Below are positions 38,031-53,694 of a DNA stretch of 64,000 bases, piece by piece. Source of the DNA: Tillus elongatus (lineage: Eukaryota; Arthropoda; Insecta; Coleoptera; Cleridae). The notes under the pieces were generated by a model that saw nothing but the letters and a program-made list of their open reading frames with translations, ran no database searches and was not told where the DNA came from. The translations under genes and the position numbers were made by a program. How positions within the stretch are numbered: position 1 is the first letter of the stretch; every line of letters starts with the position of its first letter. The stretch lies in the NCBI GenBank assembly GCA_964006375.1, contig OZ023263.1, forward strand, positions 138,479,173 through 138,543,172. Reading direction: 5' to 3'.

Positions 38031-39905
38031 TGCATCCAACAATTTATCCAACCAATAACCCAAAAAATATTTCACTGATTTGGAGAAAATTTTGGAATTA
38101 TGCTTATTTTGCTAATGGCTTGGATGAGTTCGTTCATCAGATCTTAACACATAGTTTTTCCTAACAGAAAATTAAATATATTTTTTTAAACGCAATAGCT
38201 TTCAAATTGTTTAAGTGATTGGAACGAAAATTTACAACTTAAAAGAACATACAGAGATGTGGTTGTGTACCAATTTTCAAGTCTTTTGATCAAAGAAAAA
38301 TGAAGTTATTCGAAATTAATAATAAAATAATCCTCGACATCACTTCAAATTCTGTAATGCAATATCTACAATGTTGGACAAAGGCAGAGCAATACAGCTA
38401 CCTGTACTGTTATGCTATTTAAATAAATTGTAGATAAAATCTAAATAATGGAAGTCACAACCATTGCCAGATGTCAAGATGTTGCTGACCGGGGTTGCCC
38501 GATCTTCAGAAATTTCATGTAGTTAAACCTTTCATGTATAAACATATGAAATTTTTACAACTTCTGATAATAAAGAAAACATTTTATAAAATTTAATTTT
38601 ATCAGTCAGTTAAAAAATACTGTGTTTAATACCTGCAAATTTCGAATTACCCATTTCTCATGATTTTCAACTTAGGTATCCCTCCGATCATAATTTACTC
38701 TATCCGACAACTTTGTTAGACTGCGTATGTGCTGAAGCTCAGCTGTCATTTGTCATTGTGTGGTAGTGTTATTTATTGACAATATCAAATTGGAAATTTA
38801 GGACAGTAGAAACAGACACCATAAACAAAGAAGAAATTGGAAATTTAGCCTCTAGTGTAGGTTTTTGACATGATACCATTACTAGAGAGATATGATAATG
38901 GGGCAGCATAATAATATTATGCTAATGCTGTGGTACAGTCAGTTTGGCGTTTCATCACATCTCGTAACACACCAGCTGTTGTGTGCATACAGTTAGATGT
39001 AATTTTTTATTATCAGAATACTACTGTAACATGATGAAATCAAGTTTATAACTGTTAACATACTGTAAATAATTTCTCCACTTTTCAAGTTTGTGTTGCT
39101 GCAATGTTAATTAAGGGTTCCCTTAATTATACGCATATTGTGCGTATAAATGTAATATAAAAAAAAAAATGAAAATGCAAGTGAACCTATTTAATTTAGC
39201 TCTGTATTCTACATTATCTGAAAAAGACATTATAGGCGACGAAGTAGAATGTAATTTCGGTAAATTTGCAGTTGACTGCATGAGGGTTTTAGATATTTTT
39301 TTCCAGCAACATGCTTAAAACCTTCCTCGCCCACAAGGCAAATTTTCTGGCAAACAACCCCCAAGAAAATTAAGGGACTTTGAAAACATGCGTTTTTCAC
39401 ATTTTACAGCAATACCTCCTTTAAACCCTGTCTACCCCATATTCGCCCAGGTCCAGCAACCTTCTTGGGGGTTGCTCACAAGAAATTTTTCTTGTGCTTT
39501 ATGCTTTGAAGGTAGTTGTATGCATGCACAAGGGGAAGGAGAACCCCCCGAATTTTTGGGTGAGGAGCAGAAACCCTCTTCCTCCTGGGGTTCTTCTCCT
39601 GCATGCACACAATCACCCTCAATGCATCAACCAAAGGATTTTTTTTCCAGCTTTCTAGTTTATTTTTCTAGAGTATATTTCCTGTTTATCAATTGCTTTG
39701 TTTGAGTTTTGTATCCAAATTACTCTATAAATATATGTCATAGATCATGTTTTTGCTTGTCCTTCTTTACCTTGTTTTACTGTTCCTAATTAAATTAATT
39801 AATTTTCATAACTTTTAATATAAGGCTAAATCTTACAGCTTATATAAATATATTATTTAATATTGTTATGAAAATTCACTATCATAACGCACTTGCTGCG
39901 TTCCG
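38030..39905 (+). repeat. INE-like element copy inside the P element, interrupted
   Basis: 38035-38170 carries the 3' block (ATCCAACCAATAACCCAAAA then GGCTTGGATGAGTTCGTTCA). 39871-39881 is the AAAATTCACTA tip motif and 39887-39901 the hairpin ACGCACTTGCTGCGT. About 1.7 kb of unrelated DNA lies between, including a GC-rich patch at 39380-39700 with an imperfect inverted repeat (GCATGCACAAGGGGAAGGAG against CTTCTCCTGCATGCACA). Confidence 0.65.
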
Positions 39906-40138
39906 AACCTTTTTAGGTTACCTATTTATACAAAAGCTTAAGAAATTCATGAATAAGCATTACATTTCAATGATTGAATAATTTCAGTTTTATTTCTAAC
40001 CAAACTAAAAATTCCTAAATACGTCCCTGACGTTTCTCCCACTCAAGTCACCGAACTCCGCCCAGTTAGGAAAAGTGTACAGGCTTCTTGTATTGCAAAA
40101 CTGCACCTTTGTTACCTCTATCCCTTACAACCTCTTTG

Positions 40139-40146
40139 GTTTAATC
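40139..40146 (+). other. 8-bp target-site duplication (right) of the P element
   Basis: GTTTAATC follows the right terminal repeat, identical to 31450-31457. Confidence 0.93.
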
Positions 40147-40549
40147 TCACCCAGTCTCCTCTTACGTTCAGCTGTCTCTCTTTCCTATACTTGGCACTTA
40201 TTCTACACAAAACACAGAGATTTACTCGAAAAAGGACCAGTGCTATTCCGATAACTGTCCCAAACTTAATAATCTTTTAATTTTAATAATTTTTACTCGT
40301 TGTCGCCAATCCAAGTATTTTTTGTCTATATCGCATTTTCACTGGCCCAGTTTCTTTCAACTTAATATGCTAATATGCTGCGTTGTCGTTTTTAATTTCC
40401 AGCTGCACATTGAAACTATTGTTTATAATTGGCAAACTATATTTTAAATATAAAACATTTATTAGCGAATTTTCAGAAGGAAAAATTTCGCGTTCTCTAA
40501 ACTGATCACCTTCATTAAAGTTAAATATTGTAAATGATGCTCATTTACA
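40147..40549 (-). repeat. gypsy-2 5' LTR, part 2
   Basis: Matches 25674-26076 almost base for base, e.g. TCACCCAGT-C/T-TCCTCTTACG. Completes the LTR begun at 31202. Confidence 0.9.
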
Positions 40550-40875
40550 CTGCCTACAAACAGCACTTTTTTCGTTCTTGTTTTCACTTGTTTTAATATC
40601 GACATTTTCTCTTCACTAGCGACGATCGAAAACTGATTTAAACAGAAAAACAGAAAGCCACACAAGTGCACAGTGGTGAGGAATGTTCATTTCAAGTGGT
40701 AAGGGGAACTCCATCATTGTGTCAGTGGAAGAAACCATAAATATTTTCTCTTGTACTGTATACAGTAAAATTTATTAACCATTAGTGTCACATCTCAATC
40801 AAGAAACATGTGCATCTAGTCCTGCTGTTTCTTGAGTGGTCCTGGTGTGCCTTGAGTGGTGCCAGCACGCCAGGG
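40550..40875. other. Short unassigned stretch between two retrotransposons
   Basis: Nothing recognised. It ends at the errantivirus-like LTR. Confidence 0.5.
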
Positions 40876-41280
40876 AATTATGTTAGTGGAATTTTTACCA
40901 TTCGTATTATAATGTTATAATATTATTTTGTAATTAATCTATATAAAGCACACATACTTAATTGTAATATAATTATTAATATATGACATATATAATGGAA
41001 CTTTCACCGTTTTATATTTGATCAATTTAGCAATAAATTCTAGAATAACTAGTAGGTGCCGCGTGACATTGCGACACCAACCTTTTACCTATTTGTTTAA
41101 ATGATAATTGTATCTAAATTATTTCTTGATTATTGTAATGTATTATATAAACTCACATTTTGCAAAACACAATTCAGTCTTGTTCCCAATAAAATTAGTG
41201 TAAATAACTTGTAGAGCTTGGCTTGTATTTTTTGTCAAATAAATTAACCTTTTGAGGGGTAAACTACCCCCTAATCTGAT
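40876..41280 (+). repeat. 5' LTR of errantivirus-like element
   Basis: Starts AATTATGTTAGTGG and ends CCCCTAATCTGAT. Direct repeat of 47397-47802. Confidence 0.88.
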
Positions 41281-41297
41281 TGGCGCAGTGGCAATAG
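41281..41297 (+). other. Primer binding site, tRNA-Ser type
   Basis: TGGCGCAGTGGCAATAG directly follows the LTR. TGGCGCAGT is the start seen in 17.6/297/ZAM-group errantiviruses. Confidence 0.75.
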
Positions 41298-41442
41298 ATT
41301 TCAAAAGGGTTGTTTGCGAATAAAACCATCTTCTATTTTAACAGTTTATTCGAAGAAGAACCACTTCCCAGCATCCAACAGCAGCAAGTTATGAAGACTC
41401 AGTACATAAAGTCAGTCACTCCTTTATTTTTGATAGTTATAG

Positions 41443-41715
41443 GTGCTTAATAAACATTTAAAAAATTTTATTAGAAAAGAGAAGTTTGAAATCAGAACTG
41501 CTCACAGAGTCCGTGTACATGACTTATGTGTAGACATGAAATTACCTTCTCTAAAAAACATTTTACAGACATTTTATATATTTAATTTTAACCCCAAATA
41601 TGTAGGTTTATTAGGTTTAGATTTTTTGAATAAAGTTAATGCCAAATTAGATTTTAAACAGAATAAATTAATTTTAGGTGATAGAGTTTTCCAAATGCAT
41701 ACTGGAACCCGTTAA
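41443..41715 (+). pseudogene. Protease C-terminal part of errantivirus-like pol
   Basis: Reads KYVGLLGLDFLNKVNAKLDF then KQNKLILGDRV, the G-L-D-F-L block near the end of a retropepsin. The active-site D-S/T-G segment should lie just upstream near 41435, where stops occur. Gag is absent between here and the LTR, which is only about 160 bases away. Confidence 0.68.
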
Positions 41716-42099
41716 CCTATTTTTGAAAATACCTGTAAATCAAGCCAACGGTATAGGCATTTTAAAAGAATATAAATTAAATAATGTAGAAATACCTAAT
41801 TCTTTAGTAAAGTAGAAAATTGTAGCACATACGTAGGTGTGCATAATAATTCCGATGAAACAAAAACGTTTACTATAAATGAACCATTAGAAATAGAAAA
41901 TGACTAAAAAGTGTTAATAAATTTTCTGAAAAAGTACCGCCTAAAATAAGAAAAGAAATTTTAGAACAACATAGGTTAGATCATTTAAATAGCGAAGAAG
42001 CTAATGCCATAAGAAAAATTTGCAATGAATATATAGATATCTTTCATCATGAAGATATACCCTTAACTTCAACTGACGCAGTTAGCATAAACTTATATT

Positions 42100-43255
42100 A
42101 AAAGATGAAACCACTATTTGTTTATATATCTGTAGGTACCCCCATGTACACAAGGAAGTAGCTAACCAAATAGATAAAATGTTAAAACAAGGTATAATAA
42201 GACCTAGTGTATCCCCTTGGTCATCACCCCTGTGGGTTGTTTCAAAGAAAAAAGATGCCAGTGGTAAACAAAAATGGCGAATTGTAATTGATTATAGAAA
42301 ATTAAATAAGCAAACAATAGACGATAAATGCCCTCTTCCAAATATAACCGACATTTTAGACAATATATGTAGAGCACAATATTTCACCACACTTGATCTT
42401 GCTTCTGGATTTCATCAAATCGAAATGCACCCTGATGATATCGAAAAAACTGCTTTTTCTAGTGAGGATGGTAACTACGAATGCCGTTCGGTATGAAAAA
42501 TAGTAGTTTAGTGAGTCTAATGAATAATGTCCTCAGGGATCTCCAAAATAAAATTTGCTTAGTTTATATGGATGACATTATTATATACTCCTCTTCTCTT
42601 TAATAACACATTTGTCGACTTAAACAAGTTTTTCAAAGGTTAAGAAATTTTAGACTAAAAGTTCAACTAGACAAAAGCGAATTTCTAAAAAAGGAATAAA
42701 ATCCTTCTTAGGTCTTTTAGGTTACTATCGTCAATTTATCCACAACTTTGCTTTTATTACAAAACCCCTAACAAAATGTCTTAAGAAAAATGCAAAAGTT
42801 ATTCATGACCAACATTTTATTAAAGCCTTTGAAAAATGCAAACAAATCGTATCTAATAACCCAATCCTTCAAACCCCTGATTTTTCCAAACCCTTCATAC
42901 CCACAACAGATGCTTCGAATTTTGCAATAGGTGCAATTCTTTCACAAAGACCCATTGGTCAAGACAAACCTATTGCTTATGCCAGCAGAACATTAAACGA
43001 AAGCGAAGCCAAATATTCCACTATCCAGTAAGAAGTACTTACTATTGTATGGGCAACAAAGCATTTCCGCCCCTACCTTTTCGGAAGAAAATTTACAATT
43101 TATACCGATCACAAACCCCTACAATGGGTATTTTCTCTTAAAGAACCCAATTAGAAACCCTTAAGATGGCGAGGAAGAATTAGATTAGAAGAATTTGACT
43201 ATGATATTCATTATAAAAACGGAAAATCTAATACAGATGCTGAATGTTTGTCTCA
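42100..43255 (+). pseudogene. Reverse transcriptase and RNase H of errantivirus-like pol
   Basis: 42179-42496 reads [31 protein letters not shown] and [15 protein letters not shown]. After a frameshift the catalytic YMDD appears at 42565-42576. 42800-43250 reads TTDASNFAIGAILSQ, IAYASRTLNESEAKYSTIQ and [12 protein letters not shown], the RNase H landmarks, and ends YKNGKSNTDAE. At least five stops or frame changes break it. The segment between YMDD and RNase H lacks part of the connection domain (around 42660-42700). Confidence 0.9.
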
Positions 43256-43362
43256 TATCCACCCTATAGATGTAGATCAATCTTCAATGATAGCAGAACC
43301 CGGAGAGTCCTTAAATATTCATGACCTAGATGATTTTGTGAATCAAACCTACGATGAAATAA

Positions 43363-43366
<4 letters not shown>

Positions 43367-43416
<50 letters not shown>

Positions 43417-43417
43417 G
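43367..43417 (+). repeat. (AAT)n coding for poly-Asn, short copy
   Basis: About 16 units within the frame 43248-43517. The inverted counterpart at 45932-46209 is about 93 units. Confidence 0.93.
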
Positions 43418-43909
43418 TAATAATGTAACTAACAATCAAGAAAATGAAACAATTCACTCAGAAGTAGACTTTACAACTGCCCTCGGTATGCCAATTTTAG
43501 ACGATATAATTTATTAATTATATCGTTTATTATTATAAACCTCAGCAAATTAGAAGAAAAGACGTGAACACAATCTCTGACGTAAGAATAATTCCTCGTG
43601 AACCAGATTTTAGAACAATATTTGTTATATCCGTTCCACCAGATATAAGTGACGAAAAAATACGAAACACCCTTAAAGAAATATGTATTCCTAAAATTAA
43701 CAATTATTTTTATTTTTCCTCAGAAAATATGTATAAAAAATTCAGTAGTATAGTTTGTAAATATTTTAAATTCTTTAAATGTAACAAATTAGTAGAAGAC
43801 GAAAGTGACAAAACTACACAAGAAGAAATAATAACTCGATTATCATCAAGGCAAAACAAATCAGAGATATAATCGAAACATATAACAGACTTAAACAAAT
43901 GTATTACTG
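43418..43909 (+). repeat. Linker, inverted-repeat arm A (between RNase H and integrase)
   Basis: Matches the reverse complement of 45468-45931 at about 95 percent with a few short indels (A is about 30 bases longer). It encodes a frame with FRTIFVISVPPDISDEKIRN and other segments of unknown role, which sits between RNase H and integrase in this element. Confidence 0.9.
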
Positions 43910-43929
43910 TAGTAGTCTCAATTGATGTG

Positions 43930-44290
43930 CCAATTTCTCTTGGTTACTAGTTAGTGAAGAAATTGTGTCATTAAATATGTCAATTCCTTTTTGGTTATTG
44001 AAATGTGTTTTTCTATAAGGTCATATTTACTTTGTCTTTGTAGTTTATCTAAAACTAAGTTAGTTTTTTCTCCATCTTCTGAGTCGAGGTTACCTGACTT
44101 GAATATTGAACCTAATCCATTAATTAAACCTCTTTCTGATCTTCTATTACTAATCTTGTCATGCAAAAAAAAAATTTCTTTTAACTGTTTTTCTTAAATT
44201 TTGCATATCAAAGTTTAAAACATTAAAATAATTAGCGAATTCTTTTTTATACTCGGAACTCATGGTTTTGGTGTATTCGGTATATGTGTT
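43930..44290 (-). pseudogene. env: Errantivirus env, N-terminal part on the inverted segment
   Basis: Minus-strand frame with RRSERGLINGLGSIFKS at about 44100-44150. That is a furin-type cleavage site followed by the conserved hydrophobic segment of errantivirus F-like envelope proteins, then an acidic and coiled region. It stops at 43951. Lies on the opposite strand to the C-terminal part at 46217-47353, so the gene is split by the inversion. Upstream the sequence meets (TA)n. Confidence 0.75.
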
Positions 44291-44407
<117 letters not shown>

Positions 44408-44409
44408 GT

Positions 44410-45467
44410 TCTAGATCGTGGATGTGTATAAAGGATCATTTATTATTATGTTTTGCTTTTCCTAGCTTTTTAGGGAGAAGGCCGGGATTTTCGGTTACCT
44501 TTTTGATGAAGTTTGTGCTTGTTGTAAATTCGATGATGAAGATGACGAGGATTCTGGAACAAAGCGGAGATTGTAAGCACAGGTAGTTTCTGATTGTTGT
44601 AAGGAAGTGTGATGGATGATATATTTTTTATGAGGTAGGATTTCTGTTATTATGTAAGGACCGGAATATAAATTTGCTGAAATCTTCTTCCTTGGTGAAT
44701 TATTTTTCTTTAGTACACGATCTCCTATTTTAAAAGGATTATTAGTATTTACATTTCGCTTGTTAATTATTCTTTCTTTATCTTTTCTTAATCATCGATT
44801 CACTACATTATAAATGTGGGATGTTTTCTGGTTTATGAATATTATTATAATTTTCAATAATGTTTTTCTGAAATTGAATTGACAAGGGGTCTGTAGTGTC
44901 AGTTGTGCCAAAACATAATTCAAAATGGGCAAAATTTGGGCTAGAATGTACACTACTATTATAGGCAATAATACAGTATGGCATAATTTTCTCTGGTATA
45001 TCTTTAGGAAATTTATGCTTTAATAGTCAGTAATGTTCTATTAAAGTAGAGTGTAGTATTTCTACAGGTGAATTGGATCTGGGATGTTGAACAGTTATAA
45101 AGTGAATTTTTATGTTATGTAAATTTAAAAGTGCTCTTATTGTGGAATTAGTTAATTCCGATCGTTGGTCTAGGGTTAGATACGAGGGGGTGTCAAAATG
45201 TTGAAAAAGTTAACTAGGGCATCTGCTACATCTATTTGATTTTTTGACTTGAGGTAATAAGCTTGGGCTAATTTTGTAAACGTGTCTATAATTATTAAAA
45301 AGCTTGTGCTATCAATTTTAAAGGTGTCTATATGTAAATTTTCGATTAGTTTAGAAGGGGCTTGACTTATTTCTAAAGGAATTCTTAAAGGATTTCTTTC
45401 ATATTTGTGGGTTTTGCAAAATTCGTACTGGTTTACATAATCAGTGATTGTATTTTTCATATTAGGC

Positions 45468-45478
<11 letters not shown>
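44410..45478 (-). pseudogene. Errantivirus-like integrase on the inverted segment
   Basis: 45478-45176 on the minus strand reads MYYWPNMKNTITDYVNQYEF, LHIDTFKIDSTSFLIIIDTF and AQAYYLKSKNQIDVAD, the zinc-region end and first catalytic Asp block. 45175-44900 continues in other frames with LTLDQRSELT and QHPRSNSPVEILHSTLIE (second Asp and Glu blocks). 44770-44600 gives FKIGDRVLKKNNSPRKKI and YSGPYIITEI. Several stops are present. The integrase would normally follow RNase H on the same strand. Confidence 0.85.
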
Positions 45479-46212
<734 letters not shown>

Positions 46213-46216
46213 CTAG

Positions 46217-47353
46217 CAGTTGTAATTTATAATGAAAAGGTTAATCAAATTACTGAGTATAATAAAACCCTTATTAGTGCTATTATTATTCAGTTAAATT
46301 TGCTTAATACCACACCAAGTCAAATTTTCCTAACCACATAAAATGCAATTACATTTGCTAAACTTAAAACTTTTCACCCTTATATAATAAAGCCACAACT
46401 ATTAGAAGAAGAGGTAATTAAGATATGAAAGGAATTAGTAGAATCAGCCTTAGTCTATAAAACTAAAATTTATAAAAAATGAATTTATACTTCAAGTTAA
46501 AGCTATAAAACATAACTTCTAAATAATATTTATTTTAGAAGTACCACTTGTTGAACTATTTGAATATGCATACTATCGATTGTATTCCTTTCCCACTTCC
46601 TTTGATAATGGACTTACCTTTCAAATGATAACACCCCAACAACCATGCCTTATAATGAATGACAACCATTATGGTTTTATCGACACTGAATGCAAGGAAT
46701 CTCCAGATGAAATATTTCTCTGTCATTTACCTGAGATGAATCTACCTCAACAACACACTTGTGAAACTCAACTTCTGAAAATCCAGAAACCATTTAGCAA
46801 GTGCCAAGCAGAAACATCCAAGTTGTCTACTTTAAAAATAGAGAAAATCTCCTACAACCAATGGATCGCAATTGCTTCACAAGAAACAGTCCTGCATCAT
46901 AATTGCCCACAAGAAGAAAACGTCTTGTCAATTAGAGGCAGCTATATAATCACCATTCCAAAGGATTGTATTGCCAAAATAAATACGACAATACTTAAAA
47001 GCTACGAAAATACCACCAAGCCACAACACATCCTACACATCCCAAGGTTGGACCCAAATACAAACGCCAAAGAAGATATAGAAGATGTTCCCACCATCCA
47101 AATGGATGCAGTTTATTTTGACCGCATCAGGCAAGTCCAGAGCGAGTTAGCAAGTTTAAAGTCACATGCCACATCTTTAAAATATATTCCAATCGAACAC
47201 ACCAATATATGGACAATTATATTGTATATCATCATATTTGTTTCAGTTCCAAGATACATTTACTACAAGTACTACCTAAAGAAGAATAGAAACTTAGACG
47301 TCGTTCCAGCAAAATATGTTAAATTACAGCAGCCAATGACCCTTCGCACCTGA
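46217..47353 (+). pseudogene. env: Errantivirus env, C-terminal part
   Basis: 46217-46560 has helical heptad-like sequence interrupted by stops. 46580-47353 is open (257 codons): a Cys-rich ectodomain end (CLIMNDNHYGFIDTECKE, CETQLLKIQKPFSKC), then a membrane anchor IWTIILYIIIFVSVPRYIYY at about 47200-47260, then a basic tail. This matches the end of errantivirus F-like envelope proteins. The N-terminal half is on the opposite strand at 43930-44290. Confidence 0.78.
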
Positions 47354-47380
47354 AAACTTCCGTCTTCGCCCGAAGTTTTC
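47352..47380. other. Hairpin between env stop and PPT
   Basis: GAAAACTTC and GAAGTTTTC form a 9-bp perfect stem (10 with flanking C-G) around a loop CGTCTTCGCC. The purine-rich GGAGGGTAGG directly before the 3' LTR serves as the PPT. Confidence 0.7.
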
Positions 47381-47396
47381 TCTTATGGAGGGTAGG

Positions 47397-47802
47397 AATT
47401 ATGTTACTGGAACTTTTACCATTCATATTATAATGTTATAATATTATTTTGTATTTAATCAATATAAAGCACACATACTTAATTGTAATATAATTATTAA
47501 TACATGAGATTTATAATGGAACTTTGACTATTTTATATTTTATCAATTTATCAATAAATTCTAGAATGATTATTAGTACGTGCCGCGTGACATCACGACA
47601 CCAACCTTTCACCTGCTTGTTTAACTGATAATTGTATCTAAATTATTTCTTGATTATTTTAATGTATTATATAACTCAGATTTTGTAAAACACAATTCAG
47701 TCTTGTTCTCAATAAAGTTAGTGTAAATAACTTGTAGAGCTTGGCTCATATTTTTGTCAAATAAATTAATATTTTATGGGGTAAACTACCCCCTAATCTG
47801 AT
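47397..47802 (+). repeat. 3' LTR of errantivirus-like element
   Basis: Direct repeat of 40876-41280. Confidence 0.88.
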
Positions 47803-48940
47803 TAGAGCCTCTTGTTTACTTTCGCATATCTGTGTATCCCAATAAAAAAAATGTGAATGGATCAGCGCACTAATTACCTTGCTAATACTGAAATCCCCCA
47901 AAAAGCGGTCTCGTTAAATCAGAAACATTTTAGTATTGTCTCTTACACAAGTCCATTCAAATCATCGAAATTTGCTCGTTAAATGAGAAGTTCATTGAAT
48001 CTGCAACTCGTAAAACGCGGATCTTACTGTATATATAAACATAGATCTCCTCATTAGTGAATTTTTCGTGTTACGATAGTGAATTTTTCGTGTTACGAAA
48101 AATTCGCTAAAAGTAGGTCAAATTTAACTCTTTTTATTATCATTAACAATGTAAGTCCGAATAAGTGATATCATAACAAGAGTCCACTGTTTCGTAATTA
48201 CTGCGGAACGTTTAGAATTAGTATCTAAATTAATACTATGGCTGATGGAAGACAATAAAAGAATAGTAAGAGCAGTTCCAAGAAAACTTATCGCTCTAGA
48301 GACCACCAGCATCCTGCTACTTATTGCCTAATCATCTATATCTCAAACATTTTTAACATAGAGCTAGTGTGACTGTTATCACATCTTTCCAGGGGATGGT
48401 AACACAAATTAACGAACGCAAAGCTTTTAGCACACAAGCAAGTGATGAATAAATAAATACACACAATTTATATAATCCATATTTTTGTCAAGAATTTTTA
48501 TTGATCCATATAAAAACTAACTGTCTCCTATATAATTGTTTAGGCTTTATAAGAAAGTTCAAACCCAGAGAGATAATTTAAACTTCTTATTAGAAATTAA
48601 GTACTTATTAAAGAAAATACAAAAATGATAACAATAAATTAAGAAATGTGTTGTATTTCTTTTAAGCATTAAAATCAAACTAATATTATGTGTGAACAAA
48701 AATAAACCTTCTGTATAAACTAGTTGCCTTGATTATTTTGTACTGAATACATATATAGATAATTCTTCTCTGGATTTACAAGTGCATGTTTCCTTCTCTG
48801 CAACCGCTATCGCTTTTTACCGTATTGTAAATGGGACGGTTTTACCAAGTGAGGGTAACAAAAAGCAATGAATCTTTATTTTGTATAATTGATGCATTTG
48901 TTCCATTGTAATTGAGAATTTGAACCTTAAAAGCATATTT
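47803..48940. other. Unassigned stretch with a palindromic INE 5' tip
   Basis: No gene. 48050-48108 reads ATCTCCTCATTAGTGAATTT and on, a reversed INE 5' tip with a duplicated arm. 48081-48105 is a perfect hairpin (GAATTTTTCGT, loop GTT, ACGAAAAATTC). Confidence 0.55.
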
Positions 48941-49109
48941 CCCAGTTCCACAAAGCTTGATTAAATATTTAACGGCCAGTTAGTTAATCAAGGCTTTAGA
49001 CGACCAATAACAGACTATAATTCGGGTTCTTGCCATGACAACCAAATATTTTGAAGCTCTGATTAACTAACCGGCCATTAAATGTTTAATCGAGCTTTGT
49101 GAAACTGGG
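48941..49109. mobile_element. Foldback MITE, 169 bp
   Basis: About 55-bp terminal inverted repeats cover most of the unit: CCCAGTTCCACAAAGCTTGA at the left against the complement of GAGCTTTGTGAAACTGGG at the right, continuing through AACGGCCAGTTAGTTAATCA. The centre is TTTAGACGACCAATAACAGA. A target duplication could not be fixed, and no transposase of its family is visible. Confidence 0.85.
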
Positions 49110-49399
49110 CGTATGTGTATACTTTTTCCTTGAACCTTTCAAAGCGCTGTATACTAAATTTTGCGACAGCTATATTTTTATGAGAATATAATAATATCGA
49201 GATTCATATACCGCTTCTGTTCGGTGTAGAACCCCTATTATTACTATTATGTTTAAATCATCTTTGAACATTACAATTTAAAACTAGAAAGCCCAAAATA
49301 AAATGGTAAGTTTTTCAGGCAACTTACCTACATGCTTTCCATAATTTAAGACAAAATACATTTGTAGTTTCTTCTTTCAGCTAATTAAAAATAATGCTT

Positions 49400-49750
49400 A
49401 AGTACGAGGAGAACCCGGCTGTAAGTTTTTTAAATAAGCGCGATCTAGCCCATCAAAAGAACATCCAGGATCAGTTTAAAATGTTTTATGTTATACCTTT
49501 AAAAGTAATACAGTTATCTTGATCAAATTTTGTATCCAAATTGTCTTGAGGTTATGCCATGTATCTGCCAAAAATCTTGATCAAATTTTGTATCCAAATT
49601 GTCTTGAGGTTATGCCATGTATCTGCCAAAAATCAAGTTTCTGAGTTAATGGAAAATAAGGTTCTTATCAACAGAAATTTCTGGTTATTAGCGCCTAACA
49701 TTTCTTAATTTAAAATCGTTACTATAACGCACTTGTTGCATTAGGCCTTT
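49400..49750 (+). repeat. Degenerate INE-like copy with a 58-bp tandem duplication
   Basis: AATAAGCGCGATCTAGCCC at 49432 recalls the 5' block, and ATAACGCACTTGTTGCATTA at 49724 is a decayed terminal hairpin. 49516-49573 is repeated exactly at 49574-49631 (ATCTTGATCAAATTTTGTAT and on). No microsatellite core remains. Confidence 0.6.
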
Positions 49751-49888
49751 TTGTTTTATTCGCCACAACTTTGATCATAGACCTTCGTATGTTTTTATTT
49801 ATCTTTTTTCACTTTTATTCTCTTTTTAGACGTTTTAGAAGGAAATGTTGTTATTTTCGACACTTGTCACTTTTGGAATGTTTTCTTT

Positions 49889-51850
<1,962 letters not shown>

Positions 51851-51859
51851 TTTTTTTTA

Positions 51860-52860
51860 GATCTAGAAACTCTTTTTGTTGAGGAAATTTAACAAATCTT
51901 ATTCATTGTGGAGTCTTTTAAACTAGTGTTGACGTTGAGGATACCCAGCAACCCTTTATATTTGACCTAAATGCTGCAACACTAGATTTTGCTAAATTTA
52001 TTTATTTGTTTACCTATTTACTTATTTATTATTTTTTTGTTGTTTCTTGAATGTCGGTGTTTTTCGCAACTATGGCCAATCACCGACGCCAGGAAGTAGT
52101 TTCGCCTAACTATCCTAGAAATTTCGCCGAACCCCTGTTTTTCTGTAAAAAGTGTCGGGATCTTTAACGTGCCCAACTTCACATGATACACTGGATTTTC
52201 TTTAACGAGCAACGTAGTTTCAAACGTTGCTTTAGTAAAAGCCAACCAACTTTGACCACTGTTGTATAGAATTCAGTAGACATGGATAAATGTTGACTTG
52301 AGCAAATAATGTTAATCGTTATGGTACAACTATTTGCAAGGTTTTGATATGTGCTTTCACCTAACAAAGGATTCGCAATTTTTCCATTTTGTAGGGGCTT
52401 GGGCACCATTATCTTCGTAATTGGCTACGAATACTTTTTAAAATTAACTAATTTTTTCAGACTGACGTTTAATAACGTTTTTCCACTCTGCATATTTTTA
52501 ATATATCTAATTCGTATTAAGTATATTCGCTTTAGTAGTACTTTTTGTCTGCCCCCATAATGGATTCTTGCTGGGTGGCGTTCGGAGTTGCAACATGTAA
52601 GGGGTGCCACTCAAATCAATCGAATTATTCTTAAAATACCGTCACAACTAAGCTCTCGGTATTTATATCTAGTATAGTTGTGCCTGACAGGATTTTCATT
52701 GAGTGCTGTGTTGGCACCGGTGCTGTTTTTCTTTCTCCGATAACGCCTTGTCATCAGTGGTAGTATTAATGTCTCCCAGTATGCTGATCATATTATAACA
52801 CACTTGGAATTGGTCAATATATTAAATTCTCTTAGTGTATTCTTCTCTTTTTTATAACTT
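51860..52860. other. Unassigned stretch
   Basis: Only short frames. No recognised gene or repeat copy in the window. Confidence 0.5.

Positions 52861-53694
<834 letters not shown>

Larger units (their letters stand above)
31458..40138 (+). mobile_element. P-superfamily DNA transposon, 8681 bp, with intact-looking transposase gene
   Basis: Terminal inverted repeats of about 32 bp: 31458 onward starts CAAAGAGGTTGTA, and the last bases read TACAACCTCTTTG ending at 40138. About 27 of 32 positions match, and both reach AACAAAG/CTTTGTT. Perfect 8-bp duplications GTTTAATC flank it, the length P elements make. The undisturbed target is present in the other gypsy-2 LTR. It is three times longer than a typical P element because the 3' part (36600-40000) carries fragments of a LINE, a Penelope-like element and an INE-like copy, and intron 2 carries two (TA)n tracts. 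Confidence 0.93.

Noticed and set aside
39388..39705. A 105-codon plus-strand frame in a GC-rich patch
   Set aside because: Low-complexity, part of an imperfect inverted repeat, no recognised domain.
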